Source of the DNA: Ferrimonas sp044433165
GTDB taxonomy: Bacteria; Pseudomonadota; Gammaproteobacteria; Enterobacterales; Shewanellaceae
Direction: 5' to 3'
DNA: 16,716 nucleotides
NCBI GenBank assembly: GCA_044433165.1
Contig: JAWXTX010000057.1
Coordinates: forward strand, 1 to 16,716
Translations under genes and position numbers: made by a program
Part shown: piece by piece, positions 6,160 to 13,852 of the stretch
Numbering within the stretch: position 1 is the stretch's first letter
How the letters are laid out: every line of letters starts with the position of its first letter
Notes under the pieces: model-generated
What the model was told of the DNA's origin: nothing
Databases searched by the model: none
The model's input: the letters and a program-made list of their open reading frames with translations, nothing else

Positions 6160-6217
6160 GGCTGGGCTACCAATATTCATTGGCTTAAGCGGGGCGACCC
6201 GCTTAAGCGATAACCCA
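6159..6217 (-). pseudogene. tRNA-Gln-derived element lacking the anticodon arm
   Basis: On the minus strand this 59-nt element starts TGGGTTATCGC and ends TGGTAGCCCAGCCA. Both match the intact tRNA-Gln copies at 1620 and 1882, with one C-to-T change that becomes a G-U pair. The 7-bp acceptor stem, G73 and CCA are kept. A T-like stem CCAAT / ATTGG has only a 4-nt loop, GAAT. The D and anticodon arms are replaced by one hairpin, GCTTAAGCGGG paired with CCCGCTTAAGC around TCGC. There is no anticodon, so it cannot decode. It lies 7 bases after the ispE stop and upstream of prs, where Pseudomonas-type genomes carry an intact tRNA-Gln (from memory). It may be a decayed gene, or a retained tRNA-like processing signal in the ispE-prs message. 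Confidence 0.8.
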
Positions 6218-6224
6218 ACAGGTG

Positions 6225-7091
6225 CTAACTGAACATCGCTAGCAGCGGTGAACGGTTACAGCCACGAGTGACTGTGCCGACCCACCCTTTGGGCATTGCC
6301 GCCCGTGCAGCCTCAGCGTCGTTTTTGGTGGCAAATTCACCAAAAACGCAGCAACCGGTGCCGGTCATTTTTGACGGCGCGTATTTTAGCAACCACTCAA
6401 GCGCCTTTGCAACTTGTGGGTAGCGTTGGCAAACCACAGTTTGGCAGTCGTTTTGCCAATATTGGGGTTGCTGTTCCAGTTGTTTTATTTTTGGGGTGTC
6501 GCGCGTTAACTCGGCGGCGGCAAATACATCGGCAGTGGCTACCTCAACCGGTGGTACTAGCACCAGATACCATGGCTCGGCTAAGGTAACGGGCCGCAGC
6601 TGTTCGCCAACGCCATCGGCCATGGCGGCTAGGCCACGCACAAACACGGGTACATCCGCCCCTAAGGTTAGCCCTAATTCGGCGAGTTTATCGGTGCTTA
6701 GCTGGGTGTTCCAAAGGTGATTGAGCACCACTAAGGTGGTGGCGGCATCGGAAGAGCCGCCACCGATGCCTCCCCCCATAGGGAGGCGTTTATCCAGCAC
6801 AATGTCAGCGCCTTGAGTCGTGCTGCTGTGTTGTTGCAGGAGGCGGGCAGCGCGCACAATTAAGTTGTGCTCGTTATCAACCCCTGGCAGCGCTGGGCTG
6901 AGGGTGATGGCGTGATCTGAGCGCGGTTGAAACTGCAAATAATCTGCCCAATCAATAAATTGAAAGAGAGTCTGCAATTCGTGGTAACCATCGGCGCGAC
7001 GGCCATTAATGTGTAAACATAAATTTAATTTTGCCGGTGCCGGCCACCATGTTTCAGGGTGGTGAGGGGCAGCAGAAACGGTTGGGATCAT
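6225..7091 (-). CDS. ispE: 4-diphosphocytidyl-2-C-methyl-D-erythritol kinase
   Basis: IspE phosphorylates CDP-methylerythritol at the 2-hydroxyl with ATP, the fourth step of the MEP isoprenoid pathway, in the cytoplasm. It is a GHMP kinase of 288 residues. PAPAKLNLCLHI carries the active-site lysine K21; the glycine-rich ATP loop is PMGGGIGGGSSDAA (104-117); GADVPVF has the catalytic aspartate D147. The start at 7091 was chosen because its ATG overlaps the lolB stop as ATGA, a sign of translational coupling. A TTG six codons upstream would extend into lolB and is less likely. The tRNA-Gln-like element begins 7 bases after the stop. Confidence 0.96.
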   Translation of the reverse strand: MIPTVSAAPHHPETWWPAPAKLNLCLHINGRRADGYHELQTLFQFIDWADYLQFQPRSDHAITLSPALPGVDNEHNLIVRAARLLQQHSSTTQGADIVLDKRLPMGGGIGGGSSDAATTLVVLNHLWNTQLSTDKLAELGLTLGADVPVFVRGLAAMADGVGEQLRPVTLAEPWYLVLVPPVEVATADVFAAAELTRDTPKIKQLEQQPQYWQNDCQTVVCQRYPQVAKALEWLLKYAPSKMTGTGCCVFGEFATKNDAEAARAAMPKGWVGTVTRGCNRSPLLAMFS

Positions 7092-7684
7092 AACGACTCG
7101 GGTACCCAAGAGTTGATGGCCAGCTTTAACAGTTGCGAGCCTTGTTGCAGTTCAAGTTGTGTTGGCACTATGTGGCCAGAGAGATCTTGCCAGCCTAAAT
7201 AACGTATCTGTGACAGAACGCCGGTGTCTGGATGAGTAATAATAACACTGGCCAGTTGCCCTTGGGCGTCATAGGTTACCGCGTCTTGTGGGCTAATTTG
7301 GCCAACTAAGTAACGGCTCAGTTGGCTCAGTGGTAATGGCCAGCCAGATAAGCGCAAGATCAAATCATCCGCGCTGTGACTTTGGTATTGTTCACCATCA
7401 AGCTGGAGTTGGGCTAAGCCCGGTTGGCTATCTAAGCTCATGAGGCTGATGCCAAGCGGTCCAACTAACCGCAGTTCATCCACTTCAATGGTGCCGAGGT
7501 GCAGCCAAGTTACATTGGCGGCTAACCGTTGTTGTGGGCCGATTAAGGCTAATTTACCAGTGATACGCCAATCGTTACTCAGCACTGGCTTGCTGGTATC
7601 ATTGACGGCTTGATGGCTTGAACAGGCGCTTAGCAGCAATACAGCCATTAGGGTAAGGGTTGTTTTTACATTGAATGTGAACAT
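7088..7684 (-). CDS. lolB: Outer-membrane lipoprotein receptor LolB
   Basis: LolB accepts lipoproteins from periplasmic LolA and inserts them in the outer membrane; it is itself a lipoprotein. The 198-residue product has a short signal peptide and the lipobox LLSAC with the lipid-bearing Cys at 21. The next residues SSHQ lack Asp at +2, which fits outer-membrane sorting. The mature part shows the LolB pattern: WRITGKLALIGPQQRLAANVTW near 40-60 and the GW-LP-LSRYL region around 113-126. It opens a lolB-ispE unit, overlapping ispE by 4 bases, and is divergent from hemA. A small dyad CGAGCC / GGCTCG lies in its leader near 7699-7713. Confidence 0.93.
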   Translation of the reverse strand: MFTFNVKTTLTLMAVLLLSACSSHQAVNDTSKPVLSNDWRITGKLALIGPQQRLAANVTWLHLGTIEVDELRLVGPLGISLMSLDSQPGLAQLQLDGEQYQSHSADDLILRLSGWPLPLSQLSRYLVGQISPQDAVTYDAQGQLASVIITHPDTGVLSQIRYLGWQDLSGHIVPTQLELQQGSQLLKLAINSWVPESL

Positions 7685-7782
7685 CTTTTGCTCTGAATGC
7701 GAGCCTATGGCTCGTGCAAGATAGAGTGTAATAGCACGCTCTTGTTATACCGATTTTGTCGTAGAGGCATTTGCGAATACAC

Positions 7783-7810
7783 TTGCGCTCCGCGTAAAAG
7801 GCCATATAAA
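7783..7810 (+). promoter_or_regulatory. Probable hemA promoter
   Basis: TTGCGC (7783-7788) and TATAAA (7805-7810) are 16 bp apart in the lolB-hemA divergent region, with the hemA ATG about 27 bp further on. The leader would be short. The lolB promoter on the other strand is not clear to me. Confidence 0.5.
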
Positions 7811-7836
7811 GAACAGGGCGAGCACGTAACAAAGCC

Positions 7837-9087
7837 ATGACGTTAGTTGCAATTGGGATCAATCACAAGACCGCCAGCGTAGCCCTGCGCGAAAAAGTGG
7901 CATTCGGTCCAGATATTTTACATGAAGCGCTGCTTAGTTTGGCAGCCTTAAGCAGTACCCACGAAGCGGTGATTGTTTCTACCTGCAATCGCACCGAGCT
8001 TTATACCTTTAATTTGGATGCCACCCGTGGGTGTGCGTGGTTAAGTCAATTTCATCAGGTGGCTGAAGCGGACTTAAGCCAATGCTTGTATCTGTATGAA
8101 GGCGAAGCGGCGGTGCGTCATCTGCTGCGTGTGGCGGCAGGGCTGGATTCACTGGTGCTTGGCGAGCCGCAGATTTTAGGCCAAATTAAACAGGCTTATT
8201 CAAATGCGAAACTGGCGGGCACGTTATCTCATACAACGGAGCGCTTGTTTCAGCATGCTTTTAAGGTAGCCAAGCAGATCCGCACTGATACCGATATTGG
8301 CGCCTGTGCGGTTTCAGTGGCTTATACTGCGGTTAATCTCGCCCACCACATTTTTGAAGATTTAGCGCAAACTAAGGTGCTGTTAATCGGCGCAGGGGAA
8401 ACCATTGAGTTGGTTGCCCGTCATTTGCACGAGCACGGCGTAACGGATTTGGTGGTGGCCAATCGCACCTTAACCCGTGCGCAGGGAATGGCCGAGGAGT
8501 TTGGGGCGCAGCCGATTACGTTACCGCAGATCCCCGATCATTTGCCGCTGGCCGATATTGTCATTAGCTCCACAGCTGCTCCCTTACCGATTCTGGGCAA
8601 AGGGATGGTGGCAACCGCGCTGCGTAAACGGCGCCAACAACCCATGCTGCTTGTGGATATCGCGGTGCCGCGCGACATTGAAACCGAAGTGGGTGAGCTA
8701 GAAAACGTCTACTTATATACGGTGGATGATCTGCAAGGCATTGTGCAAAAAAATATGGCGAGCCGTTTAGAGGCGGCCGAGCAAGCGGAGCAGATTGCAA
8801 GCGAGCAAGCGGCGGTCTTTTTAGATTGGCTGCGTGGCCTTGATTCGGTGGATACGATCCGCCGTTTTCGCCAGCAAAGCGAACAGCATAAAGCGGAAGT
8901 GCTTGCCGCAGCCTTGCAAAAATTACAACACGGCGGTGATGCTGAGGCGGTAATGACCGAGCTGGCAAACAAATTAACCAATAAATTAATCCATGCCCCG
9001 ACTCAAGCCTTAACTCAAGCAGCTCGCACTGGGGATTTGGATGCGCTGCAATGCTTGCGTCAAGGCTTAGGGATCAACGACAATTAA
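7837..9087 (+). CDS. hemA: Glutamyl-tRNA reductase
   Basis: HemA reduces glutamyl-tRNA to glutamate-1-semialdehyde with NADPH, the committed step of C5-pathway tetrapyrrole synthesis. The 416-residue product begins MTLVAIGINHKTASVALREK. The catalytic Cys is C50 in STCNRTELY, the same number as in E. coli. The NADPH domain has the LLIGAGETIELVARHL loop at about 185-200, and a C-terminal dimerisation helix follows. The N-terminal segment resembles the one that targets E. coli HemA for heme-dependent proteolysis. It is divergent from lolB, as in many gammaproteobacteria. A hairpin with a T-run at 9112-9141 separates it from prfA. Confidence 0.98.
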   Translation: MTLVAIGINHKTASVALREKVAFGPDILHEALLSLAALSSTHEAVIVSTCNRTELYTFNLDATRGCAWLSQFHQVAEADLSQCLYLYEGEAAVRHLLRVAAGLDSLVLGEPQILGQIKQAYSNAKLAGTLSHTTERLFQHAFKVAKQIRTDTDIGACAVSVAYTAVNLAHHIFEDLAQTKVLLIGAGETIELVARHLHEHGVTDLVVANRTLTRAQGMAEEFGAQPITLPQIPDHLPLADIVISSTAAPLPILGKGMVATALRKRRQQPMLLVDIAVPRDIETEVGELENVYLYTVDDLQGIVQKNMASRLEAAEQAEQIASEQAAVFLDWLRGLDSVDTIRRFRQQSEQHKAEVLAAALQKLQHGGDAEAVMTELANKLTNKLIHAPTQALTQAARTGDLDALQCLRQGLGINDN

Positions 9088-9111
9088 CCCGTTTACTCAT
9101 TCTTAGTTAAA

Positions 9112-9141
9112 CAAACGGCCCCTGTGGCCGTTTGCTGTTTT
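9112..9141 (+). terminator. Terminator or attenuator between hemA and prfA
   Basis: CAAACGGCC pairs with GGCCGTTTG (9 bp, 5-nt loop), followed by CTGTTTTT. It lies 24 bp past the hemA stop and 14 bp ahead of prfA. It should end much of the hemA transcription, leaving prfA dependent on readthrough or another promoter. Confidence 0.75.
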
Positions 9142-9155
9142 TATTAAAGGATCAC

Positions 9156-10235
9156 ATGAAAGCCACTGTCTATGCCAAGTTGGAAGCCCTTGTGGAGCGT
9201 TATGAAGAGGTTCAAGCGCTGCTTGGGGAGGCGGAAATCATCGCCGACCAAAATCGTTTTCGTGCCCTAACCAAAGAGTACGCGCAGTTAGAAGAGGTGG
9301 TGCAGACTTTTCAGGCGTATCAAACGGCCTTGGAAGACATCGATACAGCCAAAGAGTTGCTGGATGATCCGGATATGGCAGAACTGGCCGCTGATGAGCT
9401 GGCTCAAGCAAAATTAGACAGCGAACGGTTGGAAGGGGATCTGCAAATCCTATTATTGCCGCGCGATCCAAAAGACGACAAAGACGCCTATGTTGAGATC
9501 CGTGCTGGAGCCGGTGGCGATGAAGCGGCCATTTTTGCCGGTGATCTGCTACGTATGTACAGCAAATACGCCGAAACCAAAGGCTGGAAGGTGGAATTAA
9601 TGTCCTCAAGCTTGGGGGAGCATGGCGGTTATAAAGAAGTGATTGCCAAATTCAGTGGTGAAAGCGTTTATGGCGAGATGAAATTTGAGTCTGGCGGTCA
9701 CCGCGTACAGCGGGTGCCGGCCACGGAAACGCAAGGCCGAATTCACACCTCTGCTTGTTCGGTGGTGGTGATGCCAGAAGTGGAAGCGGCGGAAGCCATT
9801 GCCATTAATCCTGCTGATTTAAAAATCGATACCTTCCGCGCTTCTGGTGCCGGCGGTCAGCACGTCAATAAAACCGACTCGGCCATTCGTATTACCCACT
9901 TACCCACCGGCACGGTGGTTGAGTGTCAGGATGAGCGCTCTCAGCATAAAAACCGCGCCAAAGCGATGGCCGTGCTGGGTGCTCGCCTGCAAGCGGCCGA
10001 AGACGCCAAACGTAAACAAGCCGAAACCGACACCCGCCGCAGCTTAGTGACCTCTGGCGATCGTTCAGAACGCATTCGCACCTATAACTACCCACAAGGG
10101 CGCGTTTCCGATCACCGCATTAACTTAACCATTTACCGTTTAAATGAAGTTATGGAAGGGGATTTAGCGGCCTTGATGGAGCCTATTTTGCAGGAATATC
10201 AAGCCGATCAATTGGCGGCCTTGGCCGAGGAATAA
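9156..10235 (+). CDS. prfA: Peptide chain release factor 1
   Basis: RF1 ends translation at UAA and UAG. The product has 359 residues (E. coli 360). The stop-codon reading tripeptide PAT lies at 188-190 and the peptidyl-transferase-site GGQ at 233-235, both with E. coli numbering. The N-terminal helical domain covers about 1-105. The start at 9156 is preceded by AAAGGA; a reading from 9132 would lie inside the terminator hairpin. prmC follows three bases after the stop and methylates the Gln of GGQ, so enzyme and substrate are encoded together. Confidence 0.98.
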   Translation: MKATVYAKLEALVERYEEVQALLGEAEIIADQNRFRALTKEYAQLEEVVQTFQAYQTALEDIDTAKELLDDPDMAELAADELAQAKLDSERLEGDLQILLLPRDPKDDKDAYVEIRAGAGGDEAAIFAGDLLRMYSKYAETKGWKVELMSSSLGEHGGYKEVIAKFSGESVYGEMKFESGGHRVQRVPATETQGRIHTSACSVVVMPEVEAAEAIAINPADLKIDTFRASGAGGQHVNKTDSAIRITHLPTGTVVECQDERSQHKNRAKAMAVLGARLQAAEDAKRKQAETDTRRSLVTSGDRSERIRTYNYPQGRVSDHRINLTIYRLNEVMEGDLAALMEPILQEYQADQLAALAEE

Positions 10236-10238
10236 GCG

Positions 10239-11069
10239 GTGCGTATTGACCAATGGCTGGGGCAAACCACCGAGCTTTTGCAGGCCAGCGACAGCGCTAA
10301 GTTGGATGCAGAGCTGCTGCTTTTACAGCAGCTTAATAAGCCACGTAGCTTTCTATTTACGTGGCCGGATCACCTCTTAACGGCGGCGCAATTAGCGGCA
10401 TTAGCGTCTGCGGTGGCTCGCCGTCAAGCGGGGGAACCCATTGCCCATATTTTAGGGCAACGGGAATTTTGGAGCCTGCCTTTGCAGTGCAACGCCAGCA
10501 CATTAATTCCGCGGCCAGATACCGAATCTTTAGTGGAATGCGCGCTGGCCTTGCCGTTGCCAGATAAGGCTCAAGTGGTGGATTTGGGCACAGGCACAGG
10601 TGCTATTGCATTGGCGTTAAAAAGCGAGCGGCCACACTGGCAGGTGCAAGGGGTTGAATTTTCCTTGGCTGCCGCCCAATTGGCGCGCACCAATGCCGCT
10701 GCATTAGGGCTTGATGTTGCCATTTTAGTGGGCAGCTGGTTTGCGCCTTTAATGGGGCAACGCTTTGATCTTATTGTCTCTAATCCCCCTTATATTGACC
10801 CCTCTGATCATCATTTGGAGGAGGGCGATGTGCGTTTTGAGCCCCGCACTGCATTAGTTGCGGCAGAGCAGGGCTTAGCGGATCTACGCCAGTTGATAGA
10901 ACAAGCCCCTAATTACTTAAATAATGGGGGATATTTGCTATTAGAGCATGGTTATGATCAAGGCTTAGCGGTGGCGAATTTATTTACGCTGAATGGGTTT
11001 GAACACGTCGTCACTGGCCGCGATTACGGCCAGCGCGATCGTTACACCCTTGGCCGTTGGCAGCATTAG
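10239..11069 (+). CDS. prmC: Release factor glutamine N5-methyltransferase
   Basis: PrmC (old name HemK) transfers a methyl group from SAM to the Gln of the GGQ motif in RF1 and RF2. The product has 276 residues (E. coli 277). Features in order: N-terminal helical domain with GEPIAHILGQREFW (about 66-79), SAM motif VVDLGTGTGAIALAL (about 110-124), and the active-site NPPY in VSNPPYIDPSDHHLEEGDVRFEP. It begins with GTG at 10239, three bases after the prfA stop, so translation is probably coupled. Confidence 0.97.
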   Translation: MRIDQWLGQTTELLQASDSAKLDAELLLLQQLNKPRSFLFTWPDHLLTAAQLAALASAVARRQAGEPIAHILGQREFWSLPLQCNASTLIPRPDTESLVECALALPLPDKAQVVDLGTGTGAIALALKSERPHWQVQGVEFSLAAAQLARTNAAALGLDVAILVGSWFAPLMGQRFDLIVSNPPYIDPSDHHLEEGDVRFEPRTALVAAEQGLADLRQLIEQAPNYLNNGGYLLLEHGYDQGLAVANLFTLNGFEHVVTGRDYGQRDRYTLGRWQH

Positions 11070-11100
11070 CCATGGCCACATTTTATTGCAAGGAGCAGTT

Positions 11101-11481
11101 ATGCCATATGAAGCATTAAAACACCTTCATTTTACCGTTATTGCCATCAGCATTTTGCTGTTTAGCCTGCGTTTTGTTTGGAGCATGAGCGATTCAATCC
11201 AGATGCAAAAAAAGTGGGTCAAAATTGTGCCTCATGTGGTGGACACCTTACTGCTGATTTCAGGGGTGATGCTGATCATGGTCACGGGTTTTACGCCAAT
11301 GAATAGCCCGTGGTTATTTGAAAAATTATTGGCGTTGGTGGCGTACATTGCACTGGGCATGCTGGCCTTTAAAAGCCAGCGCAGCAAAGCGTACCGCGTT
11401 ATGGCATTTGTGGGCGCCTTAGGCTGGCTGTTTTATATGTCGCGGCTGGCCATGACCAAAATGCCAATATTATTAAGTTAA
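11101..11481 (+). CDS. sirB2: SirB2-family membrane protein
   Basis: A 126-residue integral membrane protein with four hydrophobic segments at about 8-28, 40-60, 68-89 and 96-118. It matches the SirB2/YchQ family by position after prmC, length and motifs (HLHFTVIAISILLFSLRFVWSM, PHVVDTLLLISGVMLI, RSKAYRVMAFVGALGWLFYM). The molecular function is unknown; the name comes from an early link to Salmonella invasion gene control. The start at 11101 has AGGAG five bases upstream; an in-frame reading from 10993 lies inside prmC. In E. coli the next gene is sirB1 (ychA), but here it is missing and kdsA follows after 117 bp. Confidence 0.85.
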   Translation: MPYEALKHLHFTVIAISILLFSLRFVWSMSDSIQMQKKWVKIVPHVVDTLLLISGVMLIMVTGFTPMNSPWLFEKLLALVAYIALGMLAFKSQRSKAYRVMAFVGALGWLFYMSRLAMTKMPILLS

Positions 11482-11519
11482 AATGGCTTCGTTAAGGGGC
11501 GATTGGAATAAAAATAAAG

Positions 11520-11543
11520 CATGCCCGTTGGGGGGTGTTTTTC
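11520..11543 (+). repeat. Isolated CRISPR-repeat-like sequence upstream of kdsA
   Basis: This stretch matches the last 20 bases of the CRISPR repeat at 3-518 with one substitution (CATG for CACG) and about four inserted bases (an extra T, an extra G, two extra T). The left third of the repeat, including the CCCCAC stem half, is absent, so the Cas6 hairpin cannot form. It lies 56 bp ahead of the kdsA ATG. It may be a relic repeat, chance, or a weak GC-then-T hairpin ending sirB2 transcription. Confidence 0.4.
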
Positions 11544-11598
11544 CGGTTATTCTAGGTGGAATTGTTCGCTTAGAACCGTAGCGTTAAATGAGGATGAG

Positions 11599-12450
11599 AT
11601 GAACGCAATCACCATTAAAGTGGGCCAAGTTGAAGTGGCAAACGATAAACCATTTGTGCTGTTTGGCGGCATGAATGTGTTGGAGTCTCGGGATCTGGCC
11701 ATGCAAATGGCGGAGCATTACGTAAATGTCACCAGTAAACTGGGGATCCCTTATGTGTTTAAAGCGTCATACGATAAAGCCAATCGCAGCTCTATCCACT
11801 CTTATCGTGGCCCTGGCATGGAAGCGGGCTTGAAGATCTTTGAGGAGATCAAAGCCACTTTTAATGTACCGGTGATCACCGACATTCACGAGATTGAGCA
11901 AGCGGCTCCGGTGGCGGAAGTGTGTGATGTAATTCAATTGCCTGCTTTTTTAGCGCGTCAAACGGATTTGGTTGCCGCGATGGCGAAAACAAACGCCGTT
12001 ATTAACGTGAAAAAGCCTCAGTTTTTAAGCCCGGGGCAGATGAAAAACATCGTTGAAAAATTCCAAGAGTGCGGCAAAAACGAACTGATTTTGTGTGAGC
12101 GCGGCGCCAATTTCGGTTACGACAACCTCGTTGTCGACATGCTGGGTTTCCGCACCATGAAAGAGTGTTCTGGCGGCATGCCGATTATTTTTGATGTAAC
12201 CCACTCTTTGCAGTGCCGAGATCCTTTAGGCGCGGCATCCGGTGGCCGTCGTCATCAAACCGTTGAGCTGGCAAAAGCCGGCTTAGCAACTGGCTTAGCA
12301 GGCTTATTCTTAGAAGCACACCCCGATCCAGATAACGCCAAGTGCGATGGCCCATCGGCCTTGCCACTGGATAAACTGGAGCCGTTCTTAGCGCAGATGA
12401 AAGCGTTAGATGATTTAATCAAATCTCAGCCGGATCTGGCCATTCGCTAA
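11599..12450 (+). CDS. kdsA: KDO-8-phosphate synthase
   Basis: KdsA joins phosphoenolpyruvate and arabinose 5-phosphate to give 3-deoxy-D-manno-octulosonate 8-phosphate, the precursor of KDO in the LPS inner core. The product has 283 residues (E. coli 284). VLFGGMNVLES has Asn26, the mark of the metal-independent class, where metal enzymes have Cys. KASYDKANRSS, the LPAFLARQTDL stretch and CRDPLGAASGGRRHQ bind substrates. The start at 11599 gives MNAITIKVGQVEVAND; the frame is open back to 11521, but that part translates the CRISPR-like sequence and has no family match. A terminator follows. Confidence 0.98.
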   Translation: MNAITIKVGQVEVANDKPFVLFGGMNVLESRDLAMQMAEHYVNVTSKLGIPYVFKASYDKANRSSIHSYRGPGMEAGLKIFEEIKATFNVPVITDIHEIEQAAPVAEVCDVIQLPAFLARQTDLVAAMAKTNAVINVKKPQFLSPGQMKNIVEKFQECGKNELILCERGANFGYDNLVVDMLGFRTMKECSGGMPIIFDVTHSLQCRDPLGAASGGRRHQTVELAKAGLATGLAGLFLEAHPDPDNAKCDGPSALPLDKLEPFLAQMKALDDLIKSQPDLAIR

Positions 12451-12479
12451 GCGCACACAGTTGGTTTTCAGTTAAGGTT

Positions 12480-12507
12480 AAAAAAGCAGCGTTAAGCTGC
12501 TTTTTTT
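12480..12507. terminator. Bidirectional terminator between kdsA and bioA
   Basis: AAAAAGCAGC pairs with GCTGCTTTTT (10 bp) around GTTAA and continues in a T-run on the plus strand and a T-run on the minus strand. It ends kdsA from the left and bioA from the right, whose stop is 7 bases away. Confidence 0.92.
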
Positions 12508-12513
12508 ATGGTT

Positions 12514-13809
12514 TTAGCCAGCCGTTCGGTAAACAGCAGGATCGCGCAGGGCATGAGCAATGGCGTGGATCAGTTGCTGCAATTGCGCTGGCGTTATTAA
12601 GTAAGGCGGCATGATGTACACCAATTTACCAAAGGGACGGATCCACACCCCTTGTGCCACAAAGCGCTGTTGAATGGCGGCCACATCCACGGCAATGTGC
12701 GTTTCAATCACCCCAATGGCACCGAATACACGCGCCTCAGCCACTTGCGGTAAATGGCCTAAAGGCAGCAGATGATCGACGAGATGCTGCTCAATGGCTC
12801 TCACCTGAGCTTGCCATTGATGGGTGGCTAAAATGTCGAGGCTGGCGCAGGCCACCGCGCAGGCCAACGGGTTGGCCATAAAGGTTGGGCCATGCATAAA
12901 CACCCCAGCGTCACTGGCGCACACGCCAGCTGCAACGGCATCGGTGGTTAAGGTTGCCGCCAGTGTCATGGTGCCGCCCGTTAAGGCTTTGCCAAGGCAA
13001 AGAATGTCCGGCACCACATTGGCGTGTTCGTAAGCAAACATTTTGCCGGTCCGGCCAAAACCGGTGGCGATTTCATCAAAAATCAGCAACACCCCGTGGG
13101 CATCGCACAATTGCCGTAACCGTTGTAAATACGCCGCGCCATAAAAACGCATACCGCCAGCGCCTTGCACCAATGGCTCGACAATGACGGCCGCTAATTG
13201 ATGGCCATGGTTTGCAAAACCTTGGCTTAGGGCACTTTCATCGGCTGCCGTTAAGGGCTGCTGTAGCAACGTGGTTGGCTTTGGTAAAAAATGGGCTTTA
13301 GGCAACACCGAATTGAATAAGCTGTGCATGCCATTGATGGGATCGCACACGCTCATCGCCGCAAAGGTGTCGCCATGGTAGCCGCCCCGGATGGTCATAA
13401 TTTGATGGCGCTGCGTTGCCCCAATCCCTTGCTGATATTGGAGCGCCATTTTTAAGGCCACTTCTACGGCCACTGAGCCAGAATCTGCCAAAAACAGCTT
13501 GGTTAAAGGAGCGGCGGTTAGGTTGATCAAACGCTTACCTAACTCAATGGCGGGCTCATGGGTGATGCCGCCAAACATCACGTGGCTCATTTTGTCGATT
13601 TGCGCTTTGGCGGCCGCAGACAGGGCTGGGTGTTGGTAGCCATGAATGGTGCTCCACCAACTGCTCATGCCATCAATTAACCAGCGGCCATCTTCCAATT
13701 GCAACTCTACGCCTTGGGCTTGTACCACGGGGTAGCAGGGTAAGGGCTGGCTAGTTGAGGTATAGGGGTGCCACAGGTGGTCACGATCAAACGCAAGATC
13801 TATGCTCAT
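12514..13809 (-). CDS. bioA: Adenosylmethionine-8-amino-7-oxononanoate aminotransferase
   Basis: BioA converts KAPA to DAPA using SAM as amino donor and PLP as cofactor, the step between BioF and BioD. The 431-residue product starts with DRDHLWHPYTSTSQPLP. Class III aminotransferase marks are present: WWSTIHGYQHP (52-61), DSGSVAVEVALKMA (109-122), the PLP-contacting DEIATGFGRTG (245-255) and the Schiff-base lysine K274 in LGKALTGGT, the same number as in E. coli. It is divergent from bioBFC with overlapping promoters, the classical bio arrangement, and ends at a terminator shared with kdsA. Confidence 0.97.
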   Translation of the reverse strand: MSIDLAFDRDHLWHPYTSTSQPLPCYPVVQAQGVELQLEDGRWLIDGMSSWWSTIHGYQHPALSAAAKAQIDKMSHVMFGGITHEPAIELGKRLINLTAAPLTKLFLADSGSVAVEVALKMALQYQQGIGATQRHQIMTIRGGYHGDTFAAMSVCDPINGMHSLFNSVLPKAHFLPKPTTLLQQPLTAADESALSQGFANHGHQLAAVIVEPLVQGAGGMRFYGAAYLQRLRQLCDAHGVLLIFDEIATGFGRTGKMFAYEHANVVPDILCLGKALTGGTMTLAATLTTDAVAAGVCASDAGVFMHGPTFMANPLACAVACASLDILATHQWQAQVRAIEQHLVDHLLPLGHLPQVAEARVFGAIGVIETHIAVDVAAIQQRFVAQGVWIRPFGKLVYIMPPYLITPAQLQQLIHAIAHALRDPAVYRTAG

Positions 13810-13852
13810 GGTTGCTTTTTGGTCAAAGGTAAAGGTCGGATTTGTTTGTTGA

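Noticed and set aside
6033..6173. N-terminal extension of prs
   Set aside because: The extra residues do not match the highly conserved Prs N-terminus and would be coded by the tRNA-like element and leader hairpins; the GTG at 6032 has a good ribosome site.
6159..6217. Functional tRNA-Gln at the ispE-prs junction
   Set aside because: There is no anticodon loop or D arm; the element is 16 nt shorter than the intact copies.
11521..11598. N-terminal extension of kdsA
   Set aside because: It translates the CRISPR-like stretch; KdsA proteins start at the position matching 11599.
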